Virus record (IMG/VR): IMGVR_UViG_3300034105_001195
Location: 19,354 to 83,353 of that record
Reading direction: 5' to 3' (one strand)
Origin: a virus
Length of the DNA: 64,000 nucleotides
Shown: positions 1 to 9,611 of the stretch, piece by piece
How positions within the stretch are numbered: position 1 is the stretch's first letter
Layout: each line of letters starts with the position of its first letter
Program-made: the position numbers and the translations under genes
Notes under the pieces: generated by a model
What the model saw: only the letters and a program-made list of their open reading frames with translations
The model's database searches: none
What the model was told of the DNA's origin: nothing

Positions 1-152
1 GTCAGAGTTGCCGTTATAACGCCTTCTGGGGCTGTTACAGACGCTCCCAGGATCAAGTCGTTCATATTATACTCAAGGTGGCATCCATTGGTCACAGAGA
101 CGCTAACGGATTTATTTAATGCGTTTTTGACGGTATTTGATACTGATATCAA
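1..152 (-). CDS. Partial tail-associated protein (runs off the window)
   Basis: The reading frame is open from a TTG at 152 to the window edge, so only about 50 N-terminal residues (LISVSNTVKNALNK...) are seen. TTG is preferred because GAGG lies six bases upstream and the preceding gene stops at 154-156; the first in-frame ATG is only at 65. It is the next gene after the tape measure and a small tail protein, where siphoviruses encode distal or minor tail proteins. I do not recognise the family from this fragment. Confidence 0.55.
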   Translation of the reverse strand, partial: MISVSNTVKNALNKSVSVSVTNGCHLEYNMNDLILGASVTAPEGVITATL

Positions 153-153
153 T

Positions 154-621
154 TTATACCTCTTCTAAAGATAAAGATACATCCCAAAACTCTTGCGGGA
201 CTGAGGCTGTAGTAGATTTAACATTTCTTTTAGATACAGTAAAACTACATGATGTAAAGGAGGCTAGAATAATTTCATCTCTTGCAGAAACTGCATTATA
301 AGATATCTTAACCTTAAATGTTCCCTTACCTTTATTTAAATAGAATGCTCTTATATCTTCTGCACCCATTCCACCGTCCACGGTCATGGTGCTATATGTA
401 GGGATATCTCCCCAAGAAGCAGATACTGTTTTTTTATCTGCAATCCATATTTTTCTCAATGAGCCATTTGACATTCTTTGAGTCTTTTCAATTCTGTCTA
501 CGTCTACCGACGCTGAGCCTCTATTATGCTCAGACAATTTTGTCCAAGTTGGGGTATTTGCGTCTGTGCCTGTGTCAAAATAAATTAATGATCCTACAGG
601 AAGTGTCATTGGATAGCTCAT
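154..621 (-). CDS. Small minor tail protein downstream of tape measure
   Basis: A 155-residue protein that starts inside the tape measure stop (ATGA overlap), so it is translationally coupled. It begins MSYPMTLPVGSLIYFDTG and has a mixed beta-strand pattern with no membrane segment. The sequence resembles a conserved small tail protein of actinobacterial phages, with an 'ADKK..SASWG' core and an 'EFWDVSLSLEEV' C-terminus. By position a role at the distal tail or baseplate hub is likely. The exact function is not known to me. Confidence 0.7.
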   Translation of the reverse strand: MSYPMTLPVGSLIYFDTGTDANTPTWTKLSEHNRGSASVDVDRIEKTQRMSNGSLRKIWIADKKTVSASWGDIPTYSTMTVDGGMGAEDIRAFYLNKGKGTFKVKISYNAVSARDEIILASFTSCSFTVSKRNVKSTTASVPQEFWDVSLSLEEV

Positions 622-3600
622 GTTTTAATACTCACATTCATTGGGTTACCCTTCATTTTAGCATTTAACTTTGTATCTTGTCCAATGGCCTGCTTTGTCA
701 TTGATACCACTTGTCTTACAAATGCATCAGTATTCATACCTTCAGATGGGTATATGTTCTGTGTAAGATTAATTACGTTTCCGCCGCCTCTAGAATCGCT
801 CATTGGCTCAAACATTTTGGCTGCTTGACCTACATCATATCTTGGAGATGCAAATGGTAGCTTAGCCATATTAGGGATAACCATTCCTCCAAACGCCATT
901 TCTGGTCCACGGTCTCCAACAATTGTAGGAACCTTTGGATTAAGCTTCATGGTTCCATATCCAGCTTTTACTGCTTGAACATTAAGGCCTGCTGGTGAAC
1001 CATCACCTGTTACTTTCCATTTTTTACCATTCTTATCTAAGAACTCAACACCAATCCAGGTAGAGCTTGGCCTTCCATTTTTAGTATTTGTTGTTTGTGT
1101 TGCACCTGCTGCGATTAAGGTAGATGGATGAACAATTGTAGCTCCTGCATAGGCTCCAGCAGTTGCTCCCAGAGTTGTAGGAACAGAACTAATCTTAGCG
1201 GTAGCCTTTGACGGACTCATGTCCATTTTCTTGCCATTAATATTAATGTCTCCTGTCATTGCGTCGACAGTAATTCCCTTTGAGGCTAAGCCTTTTGTAA
1301 TAGCGCCTTCTACTCCGCCCATAAAACCTGCAGCCTGGTCTGTCACGCTTGGATTATTTACCCTAGGAGATCTCTTTAATTGCAACTTAGGCGTGACAAT
1401 TGTTTCTGGTCTTGCTGTGTTTACGGTTCCAACTACACCTGCTGAAGCGGCTTGGCCTTCAGGTGTTTTTGCATACTCCTCTAGAGTCATTCCTAAAGCA
1501 TAGGCATTAATTCTTAATGTAGTCATTGCTTGATTAACATCATTAATTTGTTGCGTCTGTGTTGCAATCTTTTTATTTAATGCACCTAAATTTTCTGCTG
1601 CAAGAGCTGCATTATCTGACATCTTTTCTTGTCCAGCGTTGATTGCTTTAATTTTAGCTTCAAGAGGAGCATTGGCCAATTTGTTTGCATCTTCAATTGC
1701 TTTCTTCTGTGAATTATATTGTAGGGTAGACTGAAGCCCTTCCATATCAAGGCTTGCCTGCTGAGCACCTGCTGTATTTCCAGTTGCAATTGCAGCATCG
1801 TATTCCGCCTGCTTTTTAGCAATCTCTCTGCCAAGGTCACCCTCTTGCTTTGCTGCATCAAGGGCTTTTAGCCTTGCATCTGCTAGCTTGTTGTTTGCAT
1901 CTATCTGACTTTGTAAACGCTTTAATTCGTTTTTAGTATCAATTTGTTTTTGAGCGCTTTGGCCTTTAGCCGCTTTCTCTAGAACATCTCTCTGATCTGT
2001 TAACTTTTTTAAAGCTTTATAATTTTCTTTTAGTAATCCTTCTTTGTTTGCTGAAGCAACCGATGCGGCAACTGAATCGGCAACCATAGACAAATTCCTT
2101 ACTGCTTCGGCGCCTAGTTGTGAAAGATCTCCAGTAAAGCCCTTTGCCCCAAGACTCATTTTTTCAAATAGGCTAACAACTGTATCCATAGGGTTAATAA
2201 TTTTTCTAAGTTCTGGATTTTGTTTAATCATTTCTGCTCTAGTTCCTGCAGTAAGTACGGCCTTAGAAGACTCTAGTTTATTTAACTTTTTAAGCATTGC
2301 TTCTTGTGCTTGATACTCAGTTAATACTTTTGTGTTTCCGCTCTTGTCTGCTTTTGCAGCCTTCTTGCTTTTTTCAATCTCATCTATAATTCCAGCCTGT
2401 ATAGCCATCAGACCAGTGTTGACTGCCTTTGCGCCTTCACGTCCATTATTTGCTGAAGCAGAAACATAATTGTTTATTGCAGATTCTGCTGCATCCTGGC
2501 CTGTTCTAATATTTTTAAATGCACGGTTGCCTACAGTAAATGCTCCAGCCTTTTCTGCCTGATCAGAAAGCTTAAACATTGCAAATATTTTTTTGCTTGC
2601 TTCATCCGCTGACATTCCAGCGGCCATCAATGCGGTCTTAATATCGATTGCTACCTGCGGAAGCTCTGATTCCTTAGATTGATTAATTAATTTAATTTGA
2701 TCGGTATAGGTTTCCTTAACTTCTTTCTTAAGCTTTTTATACTCTTCAATTGTCATAGAAATAGGAAGCCCCGCATCTTGCATGCTTTCAAAAAGCATTT
2801 GGTTTCTTTCTCGTATGGCTTCTATATTTTTAACTGTATCAGCAAGCTTAGAGTTATAATCAGTAAACTTAAGTCCTGCCTTTTGAGCAGCTTCTGCTGT
2901 AAGGCCATAGCGTGTTGCTCCAATTCTTAAATGCTCGTTATGGTCTCTCATTCTCTTAATGCCCAAAGCAATAGTTGTAGAAAGTCCTGCAACTACAAGA
3001 TTTGCCCTAGTTGCCATTAATGCTACTCTTCCAAGCATTGGTGCAAGTTTAGAACCGCTAGCTGCTAGCTTGTCCGCTTGTAATGCTGCTTTACCCGCAC
3101 CTGGAAGTGATTGTGCTAATGTATTTCCAAGTCCGCCCATTCTTGATGTGACTGGTCCAGTCTTTCTGTCAGAAACTGCACCTGAATATGTAAATCCTTC
3201 TGGCCTTTGCTTCCCGCCGCCGCCCATCATCATAAATGGAATAATTCCACCTAAAGTAGATAGTGCTGTCCCCCCCATTCCTCCAATTTTGCCACCCAAC
3301 ATTTGTGCAGCAAAAGCTGCAATTAGAGGCCCTATCATTCCGCCTATGTTATATCCTTGAGCCATTGTCGATCTATTTGGAATAATACCTCCAGCGTTTC
3401 TAGGAACAAAAACTTCTGGGCCTTTTTCTCCCACAACGTATGGCTGTCCAGCATTAACTGGTCCGCCCATTTCTCTTTTTTCTAAACCAAATATAACTTG
3501 CTTTAAAGAGTCTGTAAGTGGTGTATCTTTTTTAGATTCCCAATTTAAGAATTTCTTTCTTAGTATGTCTTTATCAATTGGTGATAATTGAGACAGAACA

Positions 3601-6600
3601 GCTCTATCTCCTATAAGATCCGAAGCAGCAGATCTTATAACTGAATCTAACACGTCTGGCTCAAGAGCATTCTTTAAAGACCCCTGTGCATCTTTAACAT
3701 AACCGTAAGGTTTTTCTTTTGCAAGAGCTGCAGCAAACTTATCATAGAATAACTTTTGAGTATTCTTTCTTAATCCCGTGCTAGCAAATAATGTTTCAGC
3801 CATCTTAATAGATAGAGAGTTTACACCCCATGGAGCAGACTCGTACATGCTAGGCTTAGGTGCACCTGTTGGTCCAAATCCTGCGCCAATTCTGTGCATT
3901 GCTTTACCCTTAAGTACATTTCCAATCATTCCGCCGATATTAAATCCATTTTCTGGAGTCTTAAATGCGTTATCCGATAGACTTACGGAGTGACCCTTTT
4001 GTCTGCGCTTTAATTCATCTGCTGCAATCATTTTAGCAATAGCCGCTGGAGTCATTGTTTTTTCTGGAGACATCTTTAATGATGAATGAACTCCGTGCAA
4101 ATCTCCATATGTTTGTCTTCTTGCGTCAGAGAGTCTTTGAATCATTGCATTATAAACAACCTTCTCTTCTGAGTTTAAATCGAATCTACTTATTGTTTGT
4201 TTTAGCTTAGGCAAAGCCTCATTAATCTCTTGAAGCATACGATCATTGTATTGATCTGCTGTCATTCCCTTTGGAATACTTGCAGTTGACTCAGCAAAGA
4301 ATTTCTTTGTGTTGCTTCCCTTTACCCCTAGCAAATTAACCATTGCTTGGTGCTTGAATGAAGGCATTGTTGCAGAATATTCTCTTGGGCCAGAGGCTGT
4401 TGCAAATACTCCAGCTGGTCCCACATCTGCAAGAATATTACCAGATAGATTTCCCCTACCTAGGTCTTTATCTCCACGCAATGCTGAAGCCACTAGTTGT
4501 CTAAAGTATTGATCAGATGTGAACTTGCCGTCTTGATTTGCTATAGCAGGATTGTACTTAGACTCTAGTGCTAGTATTCTTCTTGCACCCGTTGGGTCTG
4601 TTGGATCTTTCATTACAACAACTCTTTGATTAGGTGTTTGTAGGCCATGTACGTCACGAGCAATTTCAGTTGCCCTCAATTCAGCAAGTGCTGCTTTTTC
4701 ATCTAGTACTGGCTTAACAAAAACTTTATCTCCGCCTTTACTATAAACTCCACCAATTCCAGCTACTGGGAAACTTCTTCCAGATGTTGGCTCTAGCAAT
4801 CCATCATAATCGGTTACTGGAGTTTTGCTGAATCTAGAATCTTTGACTGCTTGATTTGCCTTTTCCATTGCAGCTTTTGCTGCTCTTTGAGCTTCTACCT
4901 GCTTAATAGTTCTAGGCATTCCAAGGAACATCGCTTTGCCGCCTCTGAATAATTTCTGTGCAAACTGCCCTGGAACCTGACCTCCCATATTAAGTCTTCT
5001 TCCTGGCTTCTTAGCTTTTAAAAAGTCCATGAATACTTTTGTTATTCCAAAGTTATGTTTTAATCTTAACGGAGCCTTGATAATTCTTTCTTCAGTTCCA
5101 GGTCCTGTGCCTAACCCTAAAACCTTTCCTATTGTATCAATAGCCTTTCGCTTTTCTGTTTCAGTTTGTGGCAATCTGTCTTCAAAAGGATTTTCGTGAT
5201 TTTTTGTTAAGTTTGCAAATGTACTTGTCCATAAATTTTGTTCTTTATTTCCCGCCATTGCTTGACCAAAATTACCAGTTGCGCTGTAGCCGTATTGTCC
5301 TGCTTTTTGAATGTGCTCTGTGGCATAAGCATGAATATTTGGCTCCCATCTTCTTGATTTTTCATTCCAAATTGATTTGCCAAATAGCTCCATCTGTAAT
5401 CTTTTAACTTCCCCAGCGTTTGCAAATCCCATCTTTGTCAATGTATTAATTAAAGACGGTGAAGGATGAATAGCATGATGCCTATTGCTAGCCTTTATAT
5501 TTATTCCAGAAGAAGTTTTAACTGGTGGCTTAAGCAGCCCTCCTCCTATTTTTTTATCTAATTCTCTAGTTTGTTTTTCTTTTATTTCTCGCATTCTTTC
5601 GTCATCAATTGTGTCTGTTTTAGGGTCGTAAGCATACTGTCTTGCTTCATCATATAGTCTTTTGGCTGTACGAACTGATTCAACTTCTGACATTCCTAAA
5701 CCATTAAGTATTGCTGCGTCATGCATTACGTGCCTGACTTGTGTGTCTTCTAAAAAGTTCTTTGGAATTGATAGTCTTGAAACGTATGCAGATGCTCCTC
5801 TTATATTATTTTCTGCTTGCCTTCTTATTCCACCGCCTTCATATCTTCCCATGCCAGAGGTGTTGCCTGGTCCGCCATTTAATGAATACATTAAAGGCAT
5901 ATTCTTTTGTGCAATACTTGCTGGAATAACTGCTTCTCCAGGAGTTAATACAACTGGAACCTGTCCGCCTGTTGCATATCTTGGGGTCCCACCTAGTAGG
6001 CTCTTTACGGTTGACATATTTTGTTCTGTAGATTTTTTATTAATTACGAATGCGCCTGGTTCTGCTGTTGTGTGGTATGTGTCTGTGTTGCCTGTACCAG
6101 GAACAATGCCACCCCGAGCAAACTTAGGCTTTGTTGTTTGAATATTATATCCTGCTCCTGAAGTTCTTACGCCCCCAAGTGCTCTTGCAATTCTATCAAC
6201 TAAGGTCTTTGTCGACCCCTTATGGAACATCTCTTTCATATTTGATTTACCACTTGCTGGATCAACCACTGGCTGAGATGTAAATGGAACTGTAGTTAGA
6301 TTTGCTGTTCGCCCCATTGCCGTTGCAGTTGCAGCGGTTGTTTCTGCAAGCATTGCTTCAACTGTTGCATTTAGTTGTATTACTTTTGCTCTTGCTTGAT
6401 CCACTGTTATCTTGCTTGCCTGAAGCTGCTTAACAATTGCTTCAGTTTCTAATGCAGCAAGTTGAGTAATTTCAGAAAATTGTGGTAGCAATGCCTGATA
6501 TGAATCTGCTAGGCCAGAGGTAATTGTGCCTGTTGCCATAACCTCAGCCTTTAATACTTTAATTTCTGCTTCTGATTGCATTGCAATTGCCGCTGTCATT

Positions 6601-8828
6601 GCATGCCACTTTGCTGCTTCTTGTGCAACAACACCTGTTGATATTCCATTTACAGATGTAACACCTGGAATCTTTGGAAGATCTTGATTCATATATGCTT
6701 GAGGGTTTTTACCAATTCTAACATTTACTGGAGACGCTCCTGGAACTGTTCCAAATATAGTTCCTGGCTGTTGTGTCTGAGCTGGAATCATATGAGACAT
6801 ATCTCTTGTGTATGCTTCGCCAACTAGTGGGTTATTCTTATCTACAAATCTTTGCCCGCTTGGACTTCCAGCTGCAATTACTCCGCCTGCAAGTGTTGAG
6901 ATTCCTGGCTGCACTGCAACCTTTGCAGAGTTAGCCTTTATCTCAAGAGTATCAAATGATGCGGCAAGAGTATTTATTGCATTTGTTAATACAATTGTTG
7001 CTTCTGTATCCGAGTAGAATGATGTAGCAAGACCTTTAGCTGCAGCATCTGCTGCCATAATTTCTGGAGTAAGTAATTTAAATCCTTGTCCGCCTTTTAC
7101 TAGCTGTCTTAGGTGAAATATTCCCTTGATGACATATCCAATAAAGTTGCCCATAACACCAGCCAACATAATAATTGGTCCAGATACTGCGGTTATTCCT
7201 CCTAGTACATTTAGGAATGTCTTTACTGGCTGTGGAAGCTTCTGGAAGAATTTAATAATTCCGTCTACTACTTCTAAAACCTTTGTACTAATTACTAAAA
7301 ATTGGTTTCCAACTGCTGCAAGATCTGCTTGAACTGAAGCAAGAGCTCTCTTAAATTTACCAGATGCTGACTCTGTCAACATACCTAATTCTCGGGCTGA
7401 AATATTTGCAAGATCCGTTGCGCTTGACTTCATCAAATCCATTACCTGAAGCGTCTGGGATCCTTCTTTTCCTAAGTTTGCAAATAGAGCGGACATTCTT
7501 GCATACTGGAATTTACCGAATAGCTGCTCAATTGCTCTTGATTTGCTTAGTGGGTCTAAGTTGTCTAGGGCTGATTGAAGATCCATAATTGTCGCAGTTA
7601 GGTTGCCTGCGTTAGATGTTACAATCTGATCAATATCTATTCCAAAGCCATTAAACATTTCTTTAGCAACCTTTGTTGGGTTGATAAGAGAAGCCATTGC
7701 TGACTTAATTGCGTTAGCACCTTCTGATGCGTTTACTCCGCCTTCTTTCATTGCAGTTAAATACAATGCTAAATCTTTTACGTCTCCACCAAGAGACTTT
7801 ACAACGGGACCTGCTTTAGGAATTGCTTCAACTAAATCTGCTAGGCTTGTTGAGGTTTGGTTTTCAACTGCGTTAAGGAAGTCAATAGACTGTGTAAGTT
7901 CTTCAGTGCTTGACTTAAATGCATTCTGAATAGCAAGAGTTGCCTTCATGGCCTCTTGTCTATCTACTTCTCCAAGGATTGCAAGTCTAGAAGTTTCTTT
8001 TGTTGCTTCAAGTAGTGCTTGTCCCTGTTGTCCAGTTGCAGCTAGATCTGCGGCAAGTCCGATTGTATCTTTATATGCAATACCGTATGCTCCCGCAATT
8101 TCTCTTGCTGTTTCTGAAACATCTTTTCTTACCTTTGCAAGCTCTACTGCAGATACTGAAGATAGGCCACCGTAAACCTTTTGCAGTCTGACTAACTCTT
8201 GATCAGCTTCTCTAAAAGCTTTTTGTGCAGCCATACCAAATGCTGCTAGTGGTACGGTTAATCCTACTGTTAACTGACGACCTGCCCACTGAGTATTCTT
8301 ACCCCAGTTAATAAGACTTGTTGCTCCATCATTCATCACCTTGTTCATGATGGCAAGTTCTTGTCTTGCTATTGCTGTCTTATTCTTTACTTCATCTAGA
8401 CCCTTTGCAACCATTACGTTATATTGCATTAAGCCCTGTGCGTTTTTACCTACAGGTTGAATAATTGCTTGCTCAAGCATTACCTGCTGTTTTGCAAGGT
8501 CTCTAACTAGATTGCTAGTCCTCTTTGTATGCCCGCTCCATGTGTTGTAGTAGTCATTTAGCTTTAGTCTGCCTCTGTCTAAATTTTTGCCAAACTTTTC
8601 TACATCTGAAGTGAGGGATACGAAGTGTTGCGAGAACTGGCCTGTTGATGTAAGCGTTGTTGCAAACGCCTTATTCATTACTGCAATTTGATTTGCAAGT
8701 TTAGCGTTAGTTCCCGCTGTAACTTCTTGTAACTTTAAGAGTTGGGCAGTAGTCGCAGCCAGTTGGGTTCTTAAGCCCGTAAAGTCTGCGTTGGCGGTAA
8801 TATTGGTGGTGATTAAATTATCTGCCAT
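618..8828 (-). CDS. Tail tape measure protein with inserted globular domains
   Basis: A 2736-residue tape measure protein, which sets tail length and is ejected with the DNA. Residues about 195-520 form the TP901-type core (SKSRAIEQLFGKFQYARMS is typical). A hydrophobic stretch lies near 535-575 and a second Gly/Met-rich one near 1823-1870. Short Gly-rich hinge motifs ('GGIVPG', 'GGQVPV', 'VVGEKGPEVFVP', 'IVGDRGPEMAFGG') recur near 905, 955, 1790 and 2635 and flank globular inserts. One insert (about 1350-1590) looks like a kinase fold (see findings). The region 2200-2450 is Ala/Lys/Gln-rich and helical. If the tail is straight and scaled at about 1.5 A per residue it would be very long (near 400 nm), unless the inserts fold compactly. 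It lies directly after the frameshifted chaperone genes, as expected. Confidence 0.95.
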   Translation of the reverse strand: MADNLITTNITANADFTGLRTQLAATTAQLLKLQEVTAGTNAKLANQIAVMNKAFATTLTSTGQFSQHFVSLTSDVEKFGKNLDRGRLKLNDYYNTWSGHTKRTSNLVRDLAKQQVMLEQAIIQPVGKNAQGLMQYNVMVAKGLDEVKNKTAIARQELAIMNKVMNDGATSLINWGKNTQWAGRQLTVGLTVPLAAFGMAAQKAFREADQELVRLQKVYGGLSSVSAVELAKVRKDVSETAREIAGAYGIAYKDTIGLAADLAATGQQGQALLEATKETSRLAILGEVDRQEAMKATLAIQNAFKSSTEELTQSIDFLNAVENQTSTSLADLVEAIPKAGPVVKSLGGDVKDLALYLTAMKEGGVNASEGANAIKSAMASLINPTKVAKEMFNGFGIDIDQIVTSNAGNLTATIMDLQSALDNLDPLSKSRAIEQLFGKFQYARMSALFANLGKEGSQTLQVMDLMKSSATDLANISARELGMLTESASGKFKRALASVQADLAAVGNQFLVISTKVLEVVDGIIKFFQKLPQPVKTFLNVLGGITAVSGPIIMLAGVMGNFIGYVIKGIFHLRQLVKGGQGFKLLTPEIMAADAAAKGLATSFYSDTEATIVLTNAINTLAASFDTLEIKANSAKVAVQPGISTLAGGVIAAGSPSGQRFVDKNNPLVGEAYTRDMSHMIPAQTQQPGTIFGTVPGASPVNVRIGKNPQAYMNQDLPKIPGVTSVNGISTGVVAQEAAKWHAMTAAIAMQSEAEIKVLKAEVMATGTITSGLADSYQALLPQFSEITQLAALETEAIVKQLQASKITVDQARAKVIQLNATVEAMLAETTAATATAMGRTANLTTVPFTSQPVVDPASGKSNMKEMFHKGSTKTLVDRIARALGGVRTSGAGYNIQTTKPKFARGGIVPGTGNTDTYHTTAEPGAFVINKKSTEQNMSTVKSLLGGTPRYATGGQVPVVLTPGEAVIPASIAQKNMPLMYSLNGGPGNTSGMGRYEGGGIRRQAENNIRGASAYVSRLSIPKNFLEDTQVRHVMHDAAILNGLGMSEVESVRTAKRLYDEARQYAYDPKTDTIDDERMREIKEKQTRELDKKIGGGLLKPPVKTSSGINIKASNRHHAIHPSPSLINTLTKMGFANAGEVKRLQMELFGKSIWNEKSRRWEPNIHAYATEHIQKAGQYGYSATGNFGQAMAGNKEQNLWTSTFANLTKNHENPFEDRLPQTETEKRKAIDTIGKVLGLGTGPGTEERIIKAPLRLKHNFGITKVFMDFLKAKKPGRRLNMGGQVPGQFAQKLFRGGKAMFLGMPRTIKQVEAQRAAKAAMEKANQAVKDSRFSKTPVTDYDGLLEPTSGRSFPVAGIGGVYSKGGDKVFVKPVLDEKAALAELRATEIARDVHGLQTPNQRVVVMKDPTDPTGARRILALESKYNPAIANQDGKFTSDQYFRQLVASALRGDKDLGRGNLSGNILADVGPAGVFATASGPREYSATMPSFKHQAMVNLLGVKGSNTKKFFAESTASIPKGMTADQYNDRMLQEINEALPKLKQTISRFDLNSEEKVVYNAMIQRLSDARRQTYGDLHGVHSSLKMSPEKTMTPAAIAKMIAADELKRRQKGHSVSLSDNAFKTPENGFNIGGMIGNVLKGKAMHRIGAGFGPTGAPKPSMYESAPWGVNSLSIKMAETLFASTGLRKNTQKLFYDKFAAALAKEKPYGYVKDAQGSLKNALEPDVLDSVIRSAASDLIGDRAVLSQLSPIDKDILRKKFLNWESKKDTPLTDSLKQVIFGLEKREMGGPVNAGQPYVVGEKGPEVFVPRNAGGIIPNRSTMAQGYNIGGMIGPLIAAFAAQMLGGKIGGMGGTALSTLGGIIPFMMMGGGGKQRPEGFTYSGAVSDRKTGPVTSRMGGLGNTLAQSLPGAGKAALQADKLAASGSKLAPMLGRVALMATRANLVVAGLSTTIALGIKRMRDHNEHLRIGATRYGLTAEAAQKAGLKFTDYNSKLADTVKNIEAIRERNQMLFESMQDAGLPISMTIEEYKKLKKEVKETYTDQIKLINQSKESELPQVAIDIKTALMAAGMSADEASKKIFAMFKLSDQAEKAGAFTVGNRAFKNIRTGQDAAESAINNYVSASANNGREGAKAVNTGLMAIQAGIIDEIEKSKKAAKADKSGNTKVLTEYQAQEAMLKKLNKLESSKAVLTAGTRAEMIKQNPELRKIINPMDTVVSLFEKMSLGAKGFTGDLSQLGAEAVRNLSMVADSVAASVASANKEGLLKENYKALKKLTDQRDVLEKAAKGQSAQKQIDTKNELKRLQSQIDANNKLADARLKALDAAKQEGDLGREIAKKQAEYDAAIATGNTAGAQQASLDMEGLQSTLQYNSQKKAIEDANKLANAPLEAKIKAINAGQEKMSDNAALAAENLGALNKKIATQTQQINDVNQAMTTLRINAYALGMTLEEYAKTPEGQAASAGVVGTVNTARPETIVTPKLQLKRSPRVNNPSVTDQAAGFMGGVEGAITKGLASKGITVDAMTGDININGKKMDMSPSKATAKISSVPTTLGATAGAYAGATIVHPSTLIAAGATQTTNTKNGRPSSTWIGVEFLDKNGKKWKVTGDGSPAGLNVQAVKAGYGTMKLNPKVPTIVGDRGPEMAFGGMVIPNMAKLPFASPRYDVGQAAKMFEPMSDSRGGGNVINLTQNIYPSEGMNTDAFVRQVVSMTKQAIGQDTKLNAKMKGNPMNVSIKT

Positions 8829-8837
8829 ATGTATATG

Positions 8838-9502
8838 TTACTCTATAGAGTATCCTAATCCTGCTCCAATGCCGAATCCAGCTTCGCTGGCAAATGCTCC
8901 TTGTAGTCCAACAATATCATCTGCTGATGCGTTGATTCCAAGTGCTTTTCTTCTAACATCTTCGAAAGACGACTCCTCCTTATTTTGGTTACTGCTTTCA
9001 TTTAACTCAACACCTTGAATCGAAGCTAAGAACTTTCTTTTCTCTGATTCCGTTTTTTGCATTGACTTAAAAGTCTGGACCATCTCTGGCATTGAAAGAT
9101 TATCTTCTAGTTCTTCGTAATTTTTCCAATTACCTAAAAGAAATACTTCCCCTTCTAAAGCGGCTAGATCTAGTTCTGACCAGCCAGTACTGCTGCCGCT
9201 AGTAGGTTTGGGTCGTCCATCTTAATTCCTCCGCAGATCTCAAGAATGCGGTTGATTGTTGGAACGTCAAGTGTATCTTCAAATGCGTCTTTATCCTTTA
9301 CGAGCTCAGGCAATTGCTTTTCTAGGGCTACTGCACATGCTTCGATAAGAATCGTGAGTGTTTCGTCTTCTGATGTTACTTCTTGTGTCTTCTGAATGAC
9401 TTTCATAAACTTGCGAAGCTCTTTAATTGTTAAAGGCTTAAGTTTAACTGTTGCGCCATTTTGTAGCTGAATTTCTTCAACATCGTATACTGTTGTTGCC
9501 AT
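8838..9502 (-). CDS. Tail assembly chaperone, frameshifted long form (gpGT-like)
   Basis: A -1 ribosomal frameshift at the slippery heptamer C CCA AAC (9206-9212) joins the short chaperone frame to an otherwise start-less frame ending at 8838. After the slip the protein continues ...KPTSGSSTGWSELDLAALEG, and the T part contains 'NWKNYEELEDNLSMPEM' and an acidic, Ser-rich tail. In lambda-like phages the G and GT proteins bind the tape measure and recruit tail tube subunits. The position between the major tail protein and tape measure genes, the readable -1 frame and the perfect XXXYYYZ heptamer all agree. The frameshift efficiency cannot be judged from sequence. Confidence 0.88.
9170..9502 (-). 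CDS. Tail assembly chaperone, short form (gpG-like)
   Basis: A 110-residue product of normal decoding, stopping at TAG 9170-9172. A strong GAGGAGG site precedes the ATG. It starts MATTVYDVEEIQLQNGATVK and is rich in acidic and Leu residues, typical of small tail chaperones. It shares its N-terminus with the frameshifted long form. A promoter (TTGCCC-N17-TACAAT) just downstream of the major tail protein terminator probably restarts transcription here. Confidence 0.9.
   Translation of the reverse strand: MATTVYDVEEIQLQNGATVKLKPLTIKELRKFMKVIQKTQEVTSEDETLTILIEACAVALEKQLPELVKDKDAFEDTLDVPTINRILEICGGIKMDDPNLLAAAVLAGQN
9206..9212 (-). promoter_or_regulatory. Programmed -1 frameshift slippery heptamer CCCAAAC
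   Basis: On the minus strand CCCAAAC falls in the 0 frame as C-CCA-AAC (codons for Asp-Pro-Asn). It fits the XXXYYYZ rule for tandem -1 slippage. The -1 frame is open from here to 8838, while the 0 frame ends 34 bases later. Confidence 0.88.
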
Positions 9503-9530
9503 TTAATCCTCCTCGGATCTAGTCTTAATT

Positions 9531-9559
9531 ATTGTATCATATTGACAATATAAGGGCAA
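9531..9559 (-). promoter_or_regulatory. Promoter for chaperone and tape measure genes
   Basis: The minus strand shows TTGCCC (9559-9554), a 17-base spacer and TACAAT (9536-9531), directly following the U-tract of the major tail protein terminator. The start of transcription would fall near 9524, about 20 bases before the chaperone ATG and its GAGGAGG site. Confidence 0.5.
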
Positions 9560-9560
9560 T

Positions 9561-9586
9561 AAAAAACCCCCCAATTGCTTGAGGGG
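9561..9586 (-). terminator. Rho-independent terminator after major tail protein
   Basis: On the minus strand an 8-bp stem (CCCCTCAA with TTGGGGGG, one G-T pair) closes a GCAA tetraloop and is followed by TTTTTTATT. It lies about 25 bases past the major tail protein stop. The opposite strand is also followed by a weaker T-rich stretch. Confidence 0.9.
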
Positions 9587-9611
9587 AATTTTATTAATTA
9601 ATTAATATTAA

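Noticed and set aside
2959-3360. Long plus-strand frame (133 codons) opposite the tape measure gene
   Set aside because: Fully antisense to a clear structural gene; Pro/Ala-rich composition is the mirror of Gly/Ala codons; no ribosome site.
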